A stretch of DNA of 26,855 nucleotides from an uncultured Sphingomonadaceae bacterium (GTDB taxonomy: Bacteria; Pseudomonadota; Alphaproteobacteria; Sphingomonadales; Sphingomonadaceae), in NCBI GenBank assembly GCA_938003725.1, contig CALKXX010000116.1, positions 1 to 26,855 of the forward strand, read 5' to 3'. This document shows positions 13,832 to 21,861 of the stretch, one piece after another; position 1 is the first letter of the stretch, and every line of letters starts with the position of its first letter. The position numbers and the translations under genes are program-made. Below the pieces are notes generated by a model, which saw nothing but the letters and a program-made list of their open reading frames with translations, had not been told where the DNA came from and searched no databases.

Positions 13832-14707
13832 ATGTCCGCTCCGACTGTCAGCGTCATTGTTCCGCACTATAATGACCTGAAAAGCCTGGATATTTGTTTG
13901 GCGGCATTGGCGGAACAGACGTATCCATCGGCCGATACGGAAATCATTGTTGCCGATAATGCATCTTCTATGGGACTTGAAGCGGTTCAGGAATGTGCCG
14001 GAGAACGAGCCAAGGTAATTCTGGCAACTGAAAAAGGAGCGGGGCCAGCGCGCAATGCTGGCGTGCTTGCGTCTCAGGGGCGCTTATTGGCATTCACCGA
14101 TTCTGATTGCGTTCCAGAGCCTGGATGGCTGGAAAGCGGGATCGCGGCGCTTGCGAAGTCCGATATTGTTGGCGGGCGTGTCGATGTATTGGTCGACCCG
14201 GATCGCGAGTTGACCGGTCCCGAAGCGTTCGAATCCATTTTTGCGTTTAACAACAAAAACTATATTGAGCAGAAGGGGTTTACCGGGTCGGGCAATTTAT
14301 TCTGTCCGCGCAAAATCTTTGAAGCGGTTGGCCCCTTTCGCGCGGCAGTTTCAGAGGATGTGGACTGGAGCCACCGGGCCGGTGCGAAAGGATATCGGAT
14401 CAGCTATGATCACGGCGCCGGCGTCGGTCATCCTGCGCGAACAACATGGGATGAACTGGTTGGAAAATGGCGGCGCGTTAACCGGGAGAGCTATCTTTTG
14501 ATGCGCGTGAAGCGGTGGGGATGGTTGCGGTGGGTTGGCCTTACCTGGCTTCTTCCCGCTTCTATTATTGTGCACGCATTGAAAGTGTTTTCGTCACCCA
14601 AACTAGACGGACTTTCGGATCGATGGAAAGCGCTGAATATCTTGGTCGCCATTCGCTTGTGGCGGTTCTGGGATCAGCATGCTTTGGCCTTTGGAATTCG
14701 GAGATAA
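13832..14707 (+). CDS. Glycosyltransferase family 2
   Basis: A 291-residue GT-A fold enzyme that would add a sugar from a nucleotide donor to the lipid-linked repeat unit at the cytoplasmic membrane face. VSVIVPHYND (6-15) opens the Rossmann part, EIIVADNAS follows, the metal-binding motif is TDSD (89-92), and the acceptor-side acid is in SEDVDW (174-179). A hydrophobic stretch near the C-terminus (about 226-248, WGWLRWVGLTWLLPASIIVHALKVF) probably attaches it to the membrane. It begins 9 nt after the ATPase stop and is the last gene of the plus-strand operon. It meets the EpsI gene end to end, with 13 bp between stops. Sugar specificity cannot be read from the sequence. Confidence 0.9.
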   Translation: MSAPTVSVIVPHYNDLKSLDICLAALAEQTYPSADTEIIVADNASSMGLEAVQECAGERAKVILATEKGAGPARNAGVLASQGRLLAFTDSDCVPEPGWLESGIAALAKSDIVGGRVDVLVDPDRELTGPEAFESIFAFNNKNYIEQKGFTGSGNLFCPRKIFEAVGPFRAAVSEDVDWSHRAGAKGYRISYDHGAGVGHPARTTWDELVGKWRRVNRESYLLMRVKRWGWLRWVGLTWLLPASIIVHALKVFSSPKLDGLSDRWKALNILVAIRLWRFWDQHALAFGIRR

Positions 14708-14720
14708 GCTTGCGGTTTGA

Positions 14721-15410
14721 TTAAACCAATGCGGTGGCGCGCTTTGTTCCGATAAACGCTTTACGCGAATCCGGAGAAACAGCGGCCATCAAACCCCCAA
14801 GGAAATCGTTCAGTCGTGGCAGGCTGTCCGATTTGTCTCTGCGAAGAGTAGAAGCCCGGACCAATATGCCATCACCAACATAACCCTGCATTGCGGCAGA
14901 CAGCCGGTCGCTGCGCTGTTCACCGGCGGAGCGCGGCAAAAACTCACCAATTCTGGTAAAATAGAGCACATCTTCTATCCGGCCCCGAGCTTCAGCGGTG
15001 AGGAACACGGACGGGATACTGGCTTTCGCCAATTCAACTGCCGCCATCCTCCGTTGCGTGATTTCAAAGCCGACAGCAGGATAACAGCTTTCCGGCCGGT
15101 GTAGTTGCAACAGATCATTCTGGGCACCGCCATAAGCAATCAGCAGCATTACCTGTGCACCGGTCTCGACATTGGCATAGCGCCTGGTTATCGTTTCACT
15201 GTACAATTTGTCGGCAAGACTTCCGGGTGTTTTGGGCACCACCAGACCGGGATCAAATTGTGACGACCAGTTACCAAATTTGGTCGGAACAATCTCCTCA
15301 AGCGATTCTGAGTCCATTAACTTAACCAGTCTGCGTGGACGCAGCCATTCAGCAGTTCCCAAAGCTGCCACGCAGGTGGCGCCAATGAACATGTCTCTGC
15401 GGCTAATCAT
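14721..15410 (-). CDS. EpsI family protein, exosortase V-associated
   Basis: A 229-residue exported protein that accompanies exosortases; in many loci the EpsI domain is fused to the exosortase, here it is separate. The N-terminus SRRDMFIGATCVAALG (3-18) has a twin-arginine-like motif before a hydrophobic core. The core domain has the conserved LHRPESCYPAVGFEI segment (103-117), YGGAQNDLLQ before it, and a later LYFTRIGEF. Its ATG overlaps the exosortase stop as ATGA, so the two are translationally coupled. It is the last gene of the nine-gene minus-strand operon. EpsI is thought to act with exosortase and polysaccharide output; its exact activity is not settled. Confidence 0.85.
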   Translation of the reverse strand: MISRRDMFIGATCVAALGTAEWLRPRRLVKLMDSESLEEIVPTKFGNWSSQFDPGLVVPKTPGSLADKLYSETITRRYANVETGAQVMLLIAYGGAQNDLLQLHRPESCYPAVGFEITQRRMAAVELAKASIPSVFLTAEARGRIEDVLYFTRIGEFLPRSAGEQRSDRLSAAMQGYVGDGILVRASTLRRDKSDSLPRLNDFLGGLMAAVSPDSRKAFIGTKRATALV

Positions 15411-16282
15411 GTTTCGGATCCTTTTCGTCTAAGCACTGCCTGTACCAGCATATCAATACCAAAGATCAGCATTAGTGCCACGGCGAACAACAGGATACCG
15501 GCTGTGGAATGCAGGAAGCCCTGTGCCATGGCATCACCGTAATAATAGGTGATGAGGACAAGTACCAACACCCGTATCAGGTTGGCCAGCACAGCGATTG
15601 GAATGATCAAAAGCCCCAGGAAGGCCGCATATTTCCACGAAGCACGATGCATGATGTAGATATAAAACAGGCTTATCGCAGTAAGGCCTATGATTGAGTT
15701 CATGCCCGAACATGCCTGTTCCACGAGCAGTTGATATTGCGCAATATAAAGAGTGACACCTTGGCGGACAATCGGGAAATCCAGCGCTTGAAGTCCCGAG
15801 GTCACAACCCATGAAATGAATGTCTGCAGAGGGGCAGTAATCTGGTCGATCATCCAGCCGGGCGGTGGGACAAGAAAACCGAGATAGAGAAAAGGGAAGA
15901 AATTAGCGATCAGCGATTTGGCGCCTAGAAAGCGATAGGCGGCAGCAAGAAAAACGAGATAAAGCCCCCCTGCTTCAAGGCTGATAAAGTCATAGGCCCG
16001 CCCGAAAATATATATCGCCAATGCCCCGACAAGCCCCAGGCCGAGTAAAAAACCATTGGCCTCCGCCTGGTCTTTCTGCAGCCGGTCGTTGCCAATCTGG
16101 AAAAGTAACCAAATACCCGTGGCAAGAACGATCGGCGCATGTGCACCGGCATCGGTTGACCAAGTCTGTTCACCAAGTCGCAGGAAGGTTGGTATGGCGA
16201 TCACCAGAAAACCAGCAGCCAGCGGCCAATAGCTGGCTAGCCAGTGATTCCAGTTGGTCGGACGAGGGAGAGCGGTTGCCAA
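15407..16282 (-). CDS. xrtV: Exosortase V
   Basis: A 291-residue inner-membrane cysteine transpeptidase/protease that cuts PEP-CTERM proteins at the membrane. Several transmembrane helices are visible and the catalytic trio is in place: Cys191 in LVEQACSGMNS, Arg237 in NLIRVLVLV and His258 in GFLHSTAG. The early WSTDAGAHAPIVLATGIWLL (41-60) is also typical. The V subtype is inferred from the adjacent separate EpsI and the XrtV accessory protein, not from a profile search. The TTG start at 16282 has AGGGGG 5 nt upstream that overlaps the CpsD-like stop. The one PEP-CTERM substrate in this window is at 8169-8861; others would be elsewhere in the genome. Confidence 0.85.
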   Translation of the reverse strand: MATALPRPTNWNHWLASYWPLAAGFLVIAIPTFLRLGEQTWSTDAGAHAPIVLATGIWLLFQIGNDRLQKDQAEANGFLLGLGLVGALAIYIFGRAYDFISLEAGGLYLVFLAAAYRFLGAKSLIANFFPFLYLGFLVPPPGWMIDQITAPLQTFISWVVTSGLQALDFPIVRQGVTLYIAQYQLLVEQACSGMNSIIGLTAISLFYIYIMHRASWKYAAFLGLLIIPIAVLANLIRVLVLVLITYYYGDAMAQGFLHSTAGILLFAVALMLIFGIDMLVQAVLRRKGSET

Positions 16283-16291
16283 TCTAGCCCC

Positions 16292-17014
16292 CTAATATTC
16301 ATTCATGAACGTGCCTAGAATTTGCGCGCGGTCGGCTTGCAAATCCTCGACAAGGCGTTTCACATCGCTGACGAATGTATCGTTGCGCCTGACAACCGGG
16401 AGGGCATAGCGCATAACGCTAGCAATCCGACGCGCATCGGCAAAGCTGTCCATCGCCGGGGTGTCTGCAATCACGAGGTCAAAATCGCGCATACAGGCAC
16501 TGGCAAGTTCCTTAAAATTTGAGCTGGCCAGCAATTGTTGCGCATTGGCCACTGTGCCTCCGGCATAAAGAATCGACAGATTGGGTATCACGTCCCGGTA
16601 AACCGAATCGCCTAACGAGGCTTCATTTTCATCGAGACATTGAAGCAAGCCGTTATGTGCACCGGCTATAGTGATATAGTCACTGATCGCTGGATTGCGC
16701 AAATTCGCTTCTAACAGCAGCGTTTTGATACCCGCCTGTGCCATAGCTACGGACAGGTTCGCGGCAATATGGGTCGTCCCGACGCCGCTTTTGGGCCCGC
16801 AAATGGCCAGCGAACGTTTGCCATCATTAACGTGCTGGGCAAGAATATGGGTGCGCAAAGCACCAATGGACTCCGCCTGTATCGAGCCTGGTTTGGATAG
16901 CGTGACGAGCTTTGGCGACAATTCTGCTTCTGCCGTCACATCGGTCATCATATCGTCGTCTGCCATATTGACCACATCCGCCTCGACGGGCTGCGTATCT
17001 TGTGCGTCTACCAT
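16292..17014 (-). CDS. CpsD/CapB-like tyrosine-kinase-family ATPase with altered P-loop
   Basis: A 240-residue MinD/BY-kinase-type protein that normally partners a Wzz protein to control polymer length. ESIGALRTHIL (48-58) and DGKRSLAICGPKSGVGTTHIAANLSVAMAQAG (64-95) show the family layout. The P-loop is altered: residue 80 is Thr where the Walker A Lys is expected (GVGTT instead of GxGKS/T). The Walker A' strand is LLLEANLRNP (99-108) where LLIDADLRRP is usual, so both acidic positions are changed (D to E, D to N). Walker B DLVIADTP (179-186) is kept. There is no tyrosine cluster; a single Tyr is the last residue. Adhesion to the Wzz partner may remain while kinase activity is doubtful. Confidence 0.82.
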   Translation of the reverse strand: MVDAQDTQPVEADVVNMADDDMMTDVTAEAELSPKLVTLSKPGSIQAESIGALRTHILAQHVNDGKRSLAICGPKSGVGTTHIAANLSVAMAQAGIKTLLLEANLRNPAISDYITIAGAHNGLLQCLDENEASLGDSVYRDVIPNLSILYAGGTVANAQQLLASSNFKELASACMRDFDLVIADTPAMDSFADARRIASVMRYALPVVRRNDTFVSDVKRLVEDLQADRAQILGTFMNEY

Positions 17015-17024
17015 AATCTCACTC

Positions 17025-18368
17025 TCAAGTTCGGACTAGCCGGCCGGGGAAGCCCAACCAATATTTGAAATCGCGTTTCGGTTTTTCGTCCGCATCCTGG
17101 GCCATAGAACCCAACACCGGTACACCGGTTAGAGCAAGATCCGAAATGTCGCGGACACGCCGGCCTAATAGTTCGACAAGCAGGGATACGAGTACACCAA
17201 GCGCCAAGCCGAAACCCAGCGAGCCGAATGTGATCAGCGGTATTTTGGGAAATTCGGGTGATTGTGGAGCAACGGCACTTCCCAGCACGGTCAGCCCAGA
17301 CTCGTTCGATTCAGCTTCCTGGTTAAGTTCGGCTGCACGGGCTGCGGATTTAGTGAACTGACTACGAAGGACGGCCACATCGGTAGCGAGCCTTTTTGCC
17401 TCACCTACTTTTCCGGCATTGGCCAATACCTTTGCCTGTTGCGCAGAATATAGAGCATTTATTGATGGGCCGCTCACCGTTGGGCGCCGGGAATTGGCGG
17501 CCATCATTGATCGTTCGTCGGCAACCACTCCGACCAGGATTGCGCGGCGTTCCTGCAACCGTTTCATGTCGGGATGATTGGGCCCAAGATTTTCTGACGC
17601 CGCCGCAATGGCTGCATCTACAGAGGCCAATTGCGCAGCTGACGGCGCTGGGCCAACAACCGGTGCGGGCGCTATCATGTTCTGCGTCGGCGTTGCGGCC
17701 GCAGCAAGTGCTTGCAAGCGTGACGTATCCGCATCAACATTGTCTTCGTTCAGAACGATCCCATTTGCACGCTCAAATTCGGTTTTCGCCCGTTCGGCCT
17801 CAGCCAGTTGTTCCCGGTATTTCTCGGTTTGCCGGGTGAACCATTCAGCATTCTTGGCCGCTGTATCCCGTCGAAACGAAAGTGTTTGTTCGAAATAGGC
17901 ATCGCGAAGCAAATCAGCCAGTTTGGCGGCTGGTTCCGGTGACGTTGAAGAATAGGTGATCTCCAATATATTACTGCCCTCAATGAGCCGTGCACTTGTG
18001 TTGTCAATCACCCGCTGCGCCAACCATTCTGAAAAGTCGGTCGATTGGTTTGCCCCGCTTTGGCGGAATTCATTTGCCATTATTGGAGAGTTTAGCCAGC
18101 CCGCTGCCTCGGCAACTTTACCGGCTACGCGGAAATCCTTGATAAGCTCAATCTGCGTTTTTACGTAAGCGCGCGCCCAGCTTGAGCTGATAACCTGCCC
18201 GGTCACCGGATCCGGTTTCACGATTTCCAGCATGATGCGAGAATTGGCTTCGTAGCGCGGCGGCAATATTTTGATGACGAGCATGGCCGCGGCAAAACAA
18301 GCGATCGTCGTCAGCAGAATGATAAGCCGGCGTGCCCAAAGGATATTGATAAATTGAATAAAACCCAT
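17025..18368 (-). CDS. Wzz-type polysaccharide co-polymerase / chain length determinant
   Basis: A 447-residue inner-membrane protein that controls chain length and links synthesis to export. A first transmembrane helix (about 14-34) is followed by the Wzz core PPRYEANSRIMLEIV, and YVKTQIELIKDFRVAGKVAEAAGW. A long periplasmic coiled-coil region runs about 185-350 (NAEWFTRQTEKYREQLAEAERAKTEFE pattern, GPNHPDMKRLQERRAIL). The second helix (about 378-402) is preceded by APQSPEFPKIPLITFG, the conserved proline-rich GNVR-type stretch. A short cytoplasmic tail follows. The kinase partner is encoded separately 10 nt downstream. The start ATG follows the Wza gene by 19 nt. Confidence 0.9.
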   Translation of the reverse strand: MGFIQFINILWARRLIILLTTIACFAAAMLVIKILPPRYEANSRIMLEIVKPDPVTGQVISSSWARAYVKTQIELIKDFRVAGKVAEAAGWLNSPIMANEFRQSGANQSTDFSEWLAQRVIDNTSARLIEGSNILEITYSSTSPEPAAKLADLLRDAYFEQTLSFRRDTAAKNAEWFTRQTEKYREQLAEAERAKTEFERANGIVLNEDNVDADTSRLQALAAAATPTQNMIAPAPVVGPAPSAAQLASVDAAIAAASENLGPNHPDMKRLQERRAILVGVVADERSMMAANSRRPTVSGPSINALYSAQQAKVLANAGKVGEAKRLATDVAVLRSQFTKSAARAAELNQEAESNESGLTVLGSAVAPQSPEFPKIPLITFGSLGFGLALGVLVSLLVELLGRRVRDISDLALTGVPVLGSMAQDADEKPKRDFKYWLGFPGRLVRT

Positions 18369-18387
18369 GATTTAATTCCCTATCGGT

Positions 18388-19284
18388 TCAAAAGAACCGT
18401 TCGCCCACAAAAATAACATCTTCATCTTTGATCTGAGTACCGAGATCGACATTCTCTAGTTCTTTTCCGTCCCGAAAAATTTTCACACGCCGCCGCGAAC
18501 CCAAGCTGGTTATGCCGCCGCTGGTTGCCAGCGCTTTGCGCAAGGTCATATTGCCGCGCAGCAATTTTGCGCCCGGCCCAGCAATCTGGCCTTCGATGTA
18601 GAATTTTTTCGCTTCCCCGACGAAAAGCTTGTCGCCCGCCTTCACGAATGGATCTGCATCTTCATCGCCAATGGCAATTTCTTGTATATTCAACTCCATG
18701 AGCTCGCCTGTTTTACGGCGCAAAGTCAATATTTCCGCTCCATTGGCGCGAACGCCGCCCACTTGGGCCAAAATATCGGAAACCCGTTTTGGACGATCCA
18801 GAACCACGCGGCTCGGCGTGGCGACAGCGCCCAGCGCGGTCACATAGCGGCTGGCATAGCTCGCCACATTCACAATCACTGTCGGATCAACGAACAACTC
18901 CGCATCCATTAAGCCTTTCCGAATGTCGGCCTGCAGTTGAGACAGGGTCTTGCCACCCGCCTGCACGTCTTCGAGCAGAGATACGGTTACGGTGCCGTCT
19001 ATATCGATTTTTGCACGATCCAGACCGCTGGAAACCGGAGAGCCGTTGACGAGTACATTCACACCGACCCAGTCTCCTGGACCAAGCACATATTCTTCCA
19101 ATGTGGGATCTTCCGGTTCCGCTACGGTTTCGGAAGTGGCATCAATGGTCGCAGGATTTTCTGGAACACCGGCCAAAGGTGCCGGTGCAGCCTCCGTTTG
19201 CGCCCATGCCGATGATGCACCGAGCAGCAGCACTCCGGCAAAAAACGCACCGACCTTTGAAAAATGTGAGAATGCTAAGATCAT
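18388..19284 (-). CDS. Polysaccharide export protein (Wza/BexD family)
   Basis: A 298-residue periplasmic or outer-membrane-associated export protein. A signal peptide covers about 1-28 (core AFFAGVLLLGASSAWA, cleavage before QTEA). No lipobox Cys is present, unlike classical Wza. The Poly_export domain starts at EEYVLGPGDWVGVNVLVNG (about 63-81) with VTVSLLEDVQAGGKTLSQLQADI after it. Two SLBB-like parts follow, one around VTALGAVATPSRVVLDRPKRVSDILAQVGGV and one around YIEGQIAGPGAKLLRGNMTLRKALATSGGIT. The end, KDEDVIFVGERFF, is typical. ATG 19284 has GGAAG at 5 nt. It lies between the outer-membrane barrel and Wzz genes. Confidence 0.92.
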   Translation of the reverse strand: MILAFSHFSKVGAFFAGVLLLGASSAWAQTEAAPAPLAGVPENPATIDATSETVAEPEDPTLEEYVLGPGDWVGVNVLVNGSPVSSGLDRAKIDIDGTVTVSLLEDVQAGGKTLSQLQADIRKGLMDAELFVDPTVIVNVASYASRYVTALGAVATPSRVVLDRPKRVSDILAQVGGVRANGAEILTLRRKTGELMELNIQEIAIGDEDADPFVKAGDKLFVGEAKKFYIEGQIAGPGAKLLRGNMTLRKALATSGGITSLGSRRRVKIFRDGKELENVDLGTQIKDEDVIFVGERFF

Positions 19285-19305
19285 GAAAACTTCCTGTATT
19301 TATAC

Positions 19306-20544
19306 TCAAAAACTAGTGCGAATGCCAAGCGAGACATAGCTATTGCTATAGTCAAAAAATGTTCCATTCGCGTTGCGCGTCTCATACCCGCCATCCAAGA
19401 CCAAACTAAGGCGCTGGCTGCGAGAATAAGTTATTGACCCGGAGACTATATGCAGCTTTTCACTGCGCAAAATTGTGACGGGGGCCACACCATCGACAAA
19501 ATTACTTACAAAATCACGGTCCGATAGTCTGTATGCCGCACTTAGCCTTATCCTGTCATTAACGGCATAAGTTGCATTGACGCCGTAGTTGGTATCGACG
19601 GTAAAGGAGGCGTCATTGTTCAACGAGGTTTGGGGCGAGCGGCTGAAATCCCCGCTAATCTGTAGTTGCGGAGTTACCGTTGCCGTTAACGCAAGATTAT
19701 AAGTTACGCCCGAAAAGTCACCGAACAGTCCACCAGCGGAGTTCACCTTTGTGTAGGCAACGCCGACATTGGCAGTGATTCGCGTACCAATGGTTCGCTC
19801 GAAAGTACCGCCGGCAGAAATTTGATCGAAATTTTGTCGAACACCGCGTAGATCGTTATTTGGAAAACGCGTTTCACTGCGGGATGCATAGAGTTCGAGA
19901 TCGCCAATATTGGGCTGTGTATACGCGATACCGGTGCGATAGGATGTCGTCCGGTAGTCTGAGCGCTGCCGCAATATATTATCGTTATCACCGATATCCC
20001 GGCCGATGGATGCGGTTGGGCGCAGTCCGGTGGAATTTCCGCACGATATATCCGCGCCAAATGTTTTTTGGGTTTCCGTATTTTCAACGGCAGCAGAAGT
20101 ATTACCGAGCAAAAATGACAGGTCGCCCAGCTCACTCTGCCGTCGTCCGGCACTTACATTCAATCCGATCGTACAAAAATTGGCATCAAACTGAAACCCG
20201 CCATCTACCTGTATTCGCTCGCTATCAAGGCGACTGTTCCGACTATGAAAGTCATAGCCCAGAACGCCTGAAATAGATGCCGAATGACGCCCGATTGGTT
20301 GTATGATGTCAAATGATACCGTTGGTGTCAGCCGTTGGTCGGATCGTTCCACCCCGCGAATGGCCGCACGTTCCTCACTTGACCGTGCGACATTGCTGTC
20401 GTGCCGTGCCGTAACGCTGAACGTGATGTCAGATTGGCGCCCGGTGCTGTCTCCGGCTGGACCCTGCGCATGAGCGGTGGTTTGCAAAGTTCCTGCAAGC
20501 GTGACCGCACAAGCAAAATGCCACCAAAATGTTGTGGCCTTCAT
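19306..20544 (-). CDS. Outer-membrane beta-barrel protein of the exopolysaccharide locus
   Basis: A 412-residue protein, from ATG 20544, with a signal peptide (MKATTFWWHFACAVTLAGTL..., cleavage after AHA). The rest alternates polar and hydrophobic residues in strands and ends in Phe (SLGIRTSF), as outer-membrane barrels do. It resembles the putative beta-barrel porin 2 group (BBP2_2) that accompanies sphingomonad exopolysaccharide clusters. GGAGG lies 10 nt upstream of ATG 20544; a GTG two codons earlier is a minor alternative. A longer open frame upstream would place the signal peptide internally, so it was rejected. With the lipobox-less Wza next door, this barrel could provide the outer-membrane channel. 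That is inference. Confidence 0.82.
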   Translation of the reverse strand: MKATTFWWHFACAVTLAGTLQTTAHAQGPAGDSTGRQSDITFSVTARHDSNVARSSEERAAIRGVERSDQRLTPTVSFDIIQPIGRHSASISGVLGYDFHSRNSRLDSERIQVDGGFQFDANFCTIGLNVSAGRRQSELGDLSFLLGNTSAAVENTETQKTFGADISCGNSTGLRPTASIGRDIGDNDNILRQRSDYRTTSYRTGIAYTQPNIGDLELYASRSETRFPNNDLRGVRQNFDQISAGGTFERTIGTRITANVGVAYTKVNSAGGLFGDFSGVTYNLALTATVTPQLQISGDFSRSPQTSLNNDASFTVDTNYGVNATYAVNDRIRLSAAYRLSDRDFVSNFVDGVAPVTILRSEKLHIVSGSITYSRSQRLSLVLDGGYETRNANGTFFDYSNSYVSLGIRTSF

Positions 20545-20628
20545 GCCCACGAATCCTCCAAAACTAACTCTTCGGGGTAATATAATACTATCCCCCAATA
20601 ATAAAGGCCTGTCATTGCAGCGCACAAA

Positions 20629-21861
20629 TTAGCGTCGTTTTAGGACAATGCGGCGGATAGTCCCTAACAGATCTCTCAGATATTCCTTGATAGTTGCCTG
20701 TTTTTGCGCGGTTTTTACTTTCAGTCCTTCCGTTCGGGGAACGGGCTGCAGCATTAACCGACTAGCATCCATACGGGCTCCGACCAGACGCTTTCGCCTT
20801 GCCTGCGATGGCTGCATCAGCATAATTTCGTCAATGGGCAAGTCTTTTACCGCCAATATCCCATTCGCCGCCGCTTCTTTGACAAGCTGCTCACCAATTT
20901 TTGTGCGAGCCATGATCAGGCTGCGGCCATCGGCTTCATCGAACTGGGGATAACCGGTCTCACCGCCGTACCACGCGTCTGCACATGCGATATCCGCGAC
21001 GCCTCCGACAGCGTCTGCACAAATTTTGCAGCGAAACTGCACTTCTTTGGAGAGATGCCCGCCCCAGCTGTCTTCGTACCGCATTTCGCCTATTTCGCCA
21101 TCGCTACTAACCACTTTGGTTAATCCGGGCCAACCGTGGCCGCGATAGCGAAAAGTTGCGACTTGCTTCGGATCAAGTCCCATCGCCTGTACGATCCGAT
21201 CTGCACCGTCATGACTTGGTATCCCGCCACAGAAGAACGATAGTTTCAAGGGGATAAGTTTGTTGACACGTTCATCTATTTTGGAAAGTTGGCGCAAGGC
21301 CGAGATATCGCAAGGTTTTCCGATAAAGGCAAAACGCGAACCTTGGTCAAGAAGCTCTTGGATCGCGGCCAATGGCGAAGAGGTTGCATAGCGAGAGCCC
21401 GCGCCTGCGACGATATCTGCCATATTGTCAGACAAGGTAATGCGGTTTCGTGTCGGCTGTTCAGGATCGGCGTTCACATGAAGCACTTTTGTGACCAATC
21501 CGCTTTTTAGCGCATATCCGGCAATTGCGGACAGGGCCCCACCGGACGAGCCGGCATATCGGACTTCGGGATCGACGGCATGCCCGGTCATACACCTTCG
21601 CCACGGCCCCCAATACATATCGTCATGGGTCGCATCCTGCCAAGGTTCGTCCACCCAGCTTGCGACGCGCGAACCGGGACAGCTGGTCTCGATCTTCCTC
21701 TCGACTTCATCCGTCAGAGGTGCATTTTGTGTCGGCCTACCATAACCCGGCGCGACAGTTGTCATGGAGATCGCACTTTCTGAAACACCTGCGCACAGTC
21801 CGCAGCCGCTGCACAGCTCGCCCGACAATATCCGTGAAATGACAGGAGAGTTTTCTGTCAT
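20629..21861 (-). CDS. Coenzyme F420 hydrogenase/dehydrogenase beta subunit-type iron-sulfur protein
   Basis: A 410-residue FrhB/FdhB-family protein. An N-terminal 4Fe-4S motif is visible (CSGCGLC, Cys17, 20, 23, and CPG at Cys61), then RYAGSSGGALSAIAGYALKSG, the conserved FrhB N-domain, GKPCDISALRQL, and the C-domain with FFCGGIPS, FRYRGHGWPG and FRCKICADAVGGVADIACADAW. Such proteins are flavin/iron-sulfur oxidoreductases; homologues near pyruvyl transferases occur in exopolysaccharide clusters, and the actual reaction there is unknown to me. ATG 21861 shares its A with the preceding TGA (TGATG), so translation is coupled with the pyruvyl transferase gene. A GTG 15 nt earlier is less likely. 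Confidence 0.85.
   Translation of the reverse strand: MTENSPVISRILSGELCSGCGLCAGVSESAISMTTVAPGYGRPTQNAPLTDEVERKIETSCPGSRVASWVDEPWQDATHDDMYWGPWRRCMTGHAVDPEVRYAGSSGGALSAIAGYALKSGLVTKVLHVNADPEQPTRNRITLSDNMADIVAGAGSRYATSSPLAAIQELLDQGSRFAFIGKPCDISALRQLSKIDERVNKLIPLKLSFFCGGIPSHDGADRIVQAMGLDPKQVATFRYRGHGWPGLTKVVSSDGEIGEMRYEDSWGGHLSKEVQFRCKICADAVGGVADIACADAWYGGETGYPQFDEADGRSLIMARTKIGEQLVKEAAANGILAVKDLPIDEIMLMQPSQARRKRLVGARMDASRLMLQPVPRTEGLKVKTAQKQATIKEYLRDLLGTIRRIVLKRR

Noticed and set aside
14714..14727. GGTTT-GATT-AAACC hairpin between the convergent glycosyltransferase and EpsI genes
   Set aside because: The stem is only 5 bp and AT-rich with no T-run, too weak to call a terminator.
17396..17839. 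147-codon plus-strand frame opposite the Wzz gene
   Set aside because: It is antisense to a clear Wzz protein and has no domain or start signal.
19306..20625. Longer start for the outer-membrane barrel protein
   Set aside because: The upstream extension would bury the signal peptide, while GGAGG lies near ATG 20544.
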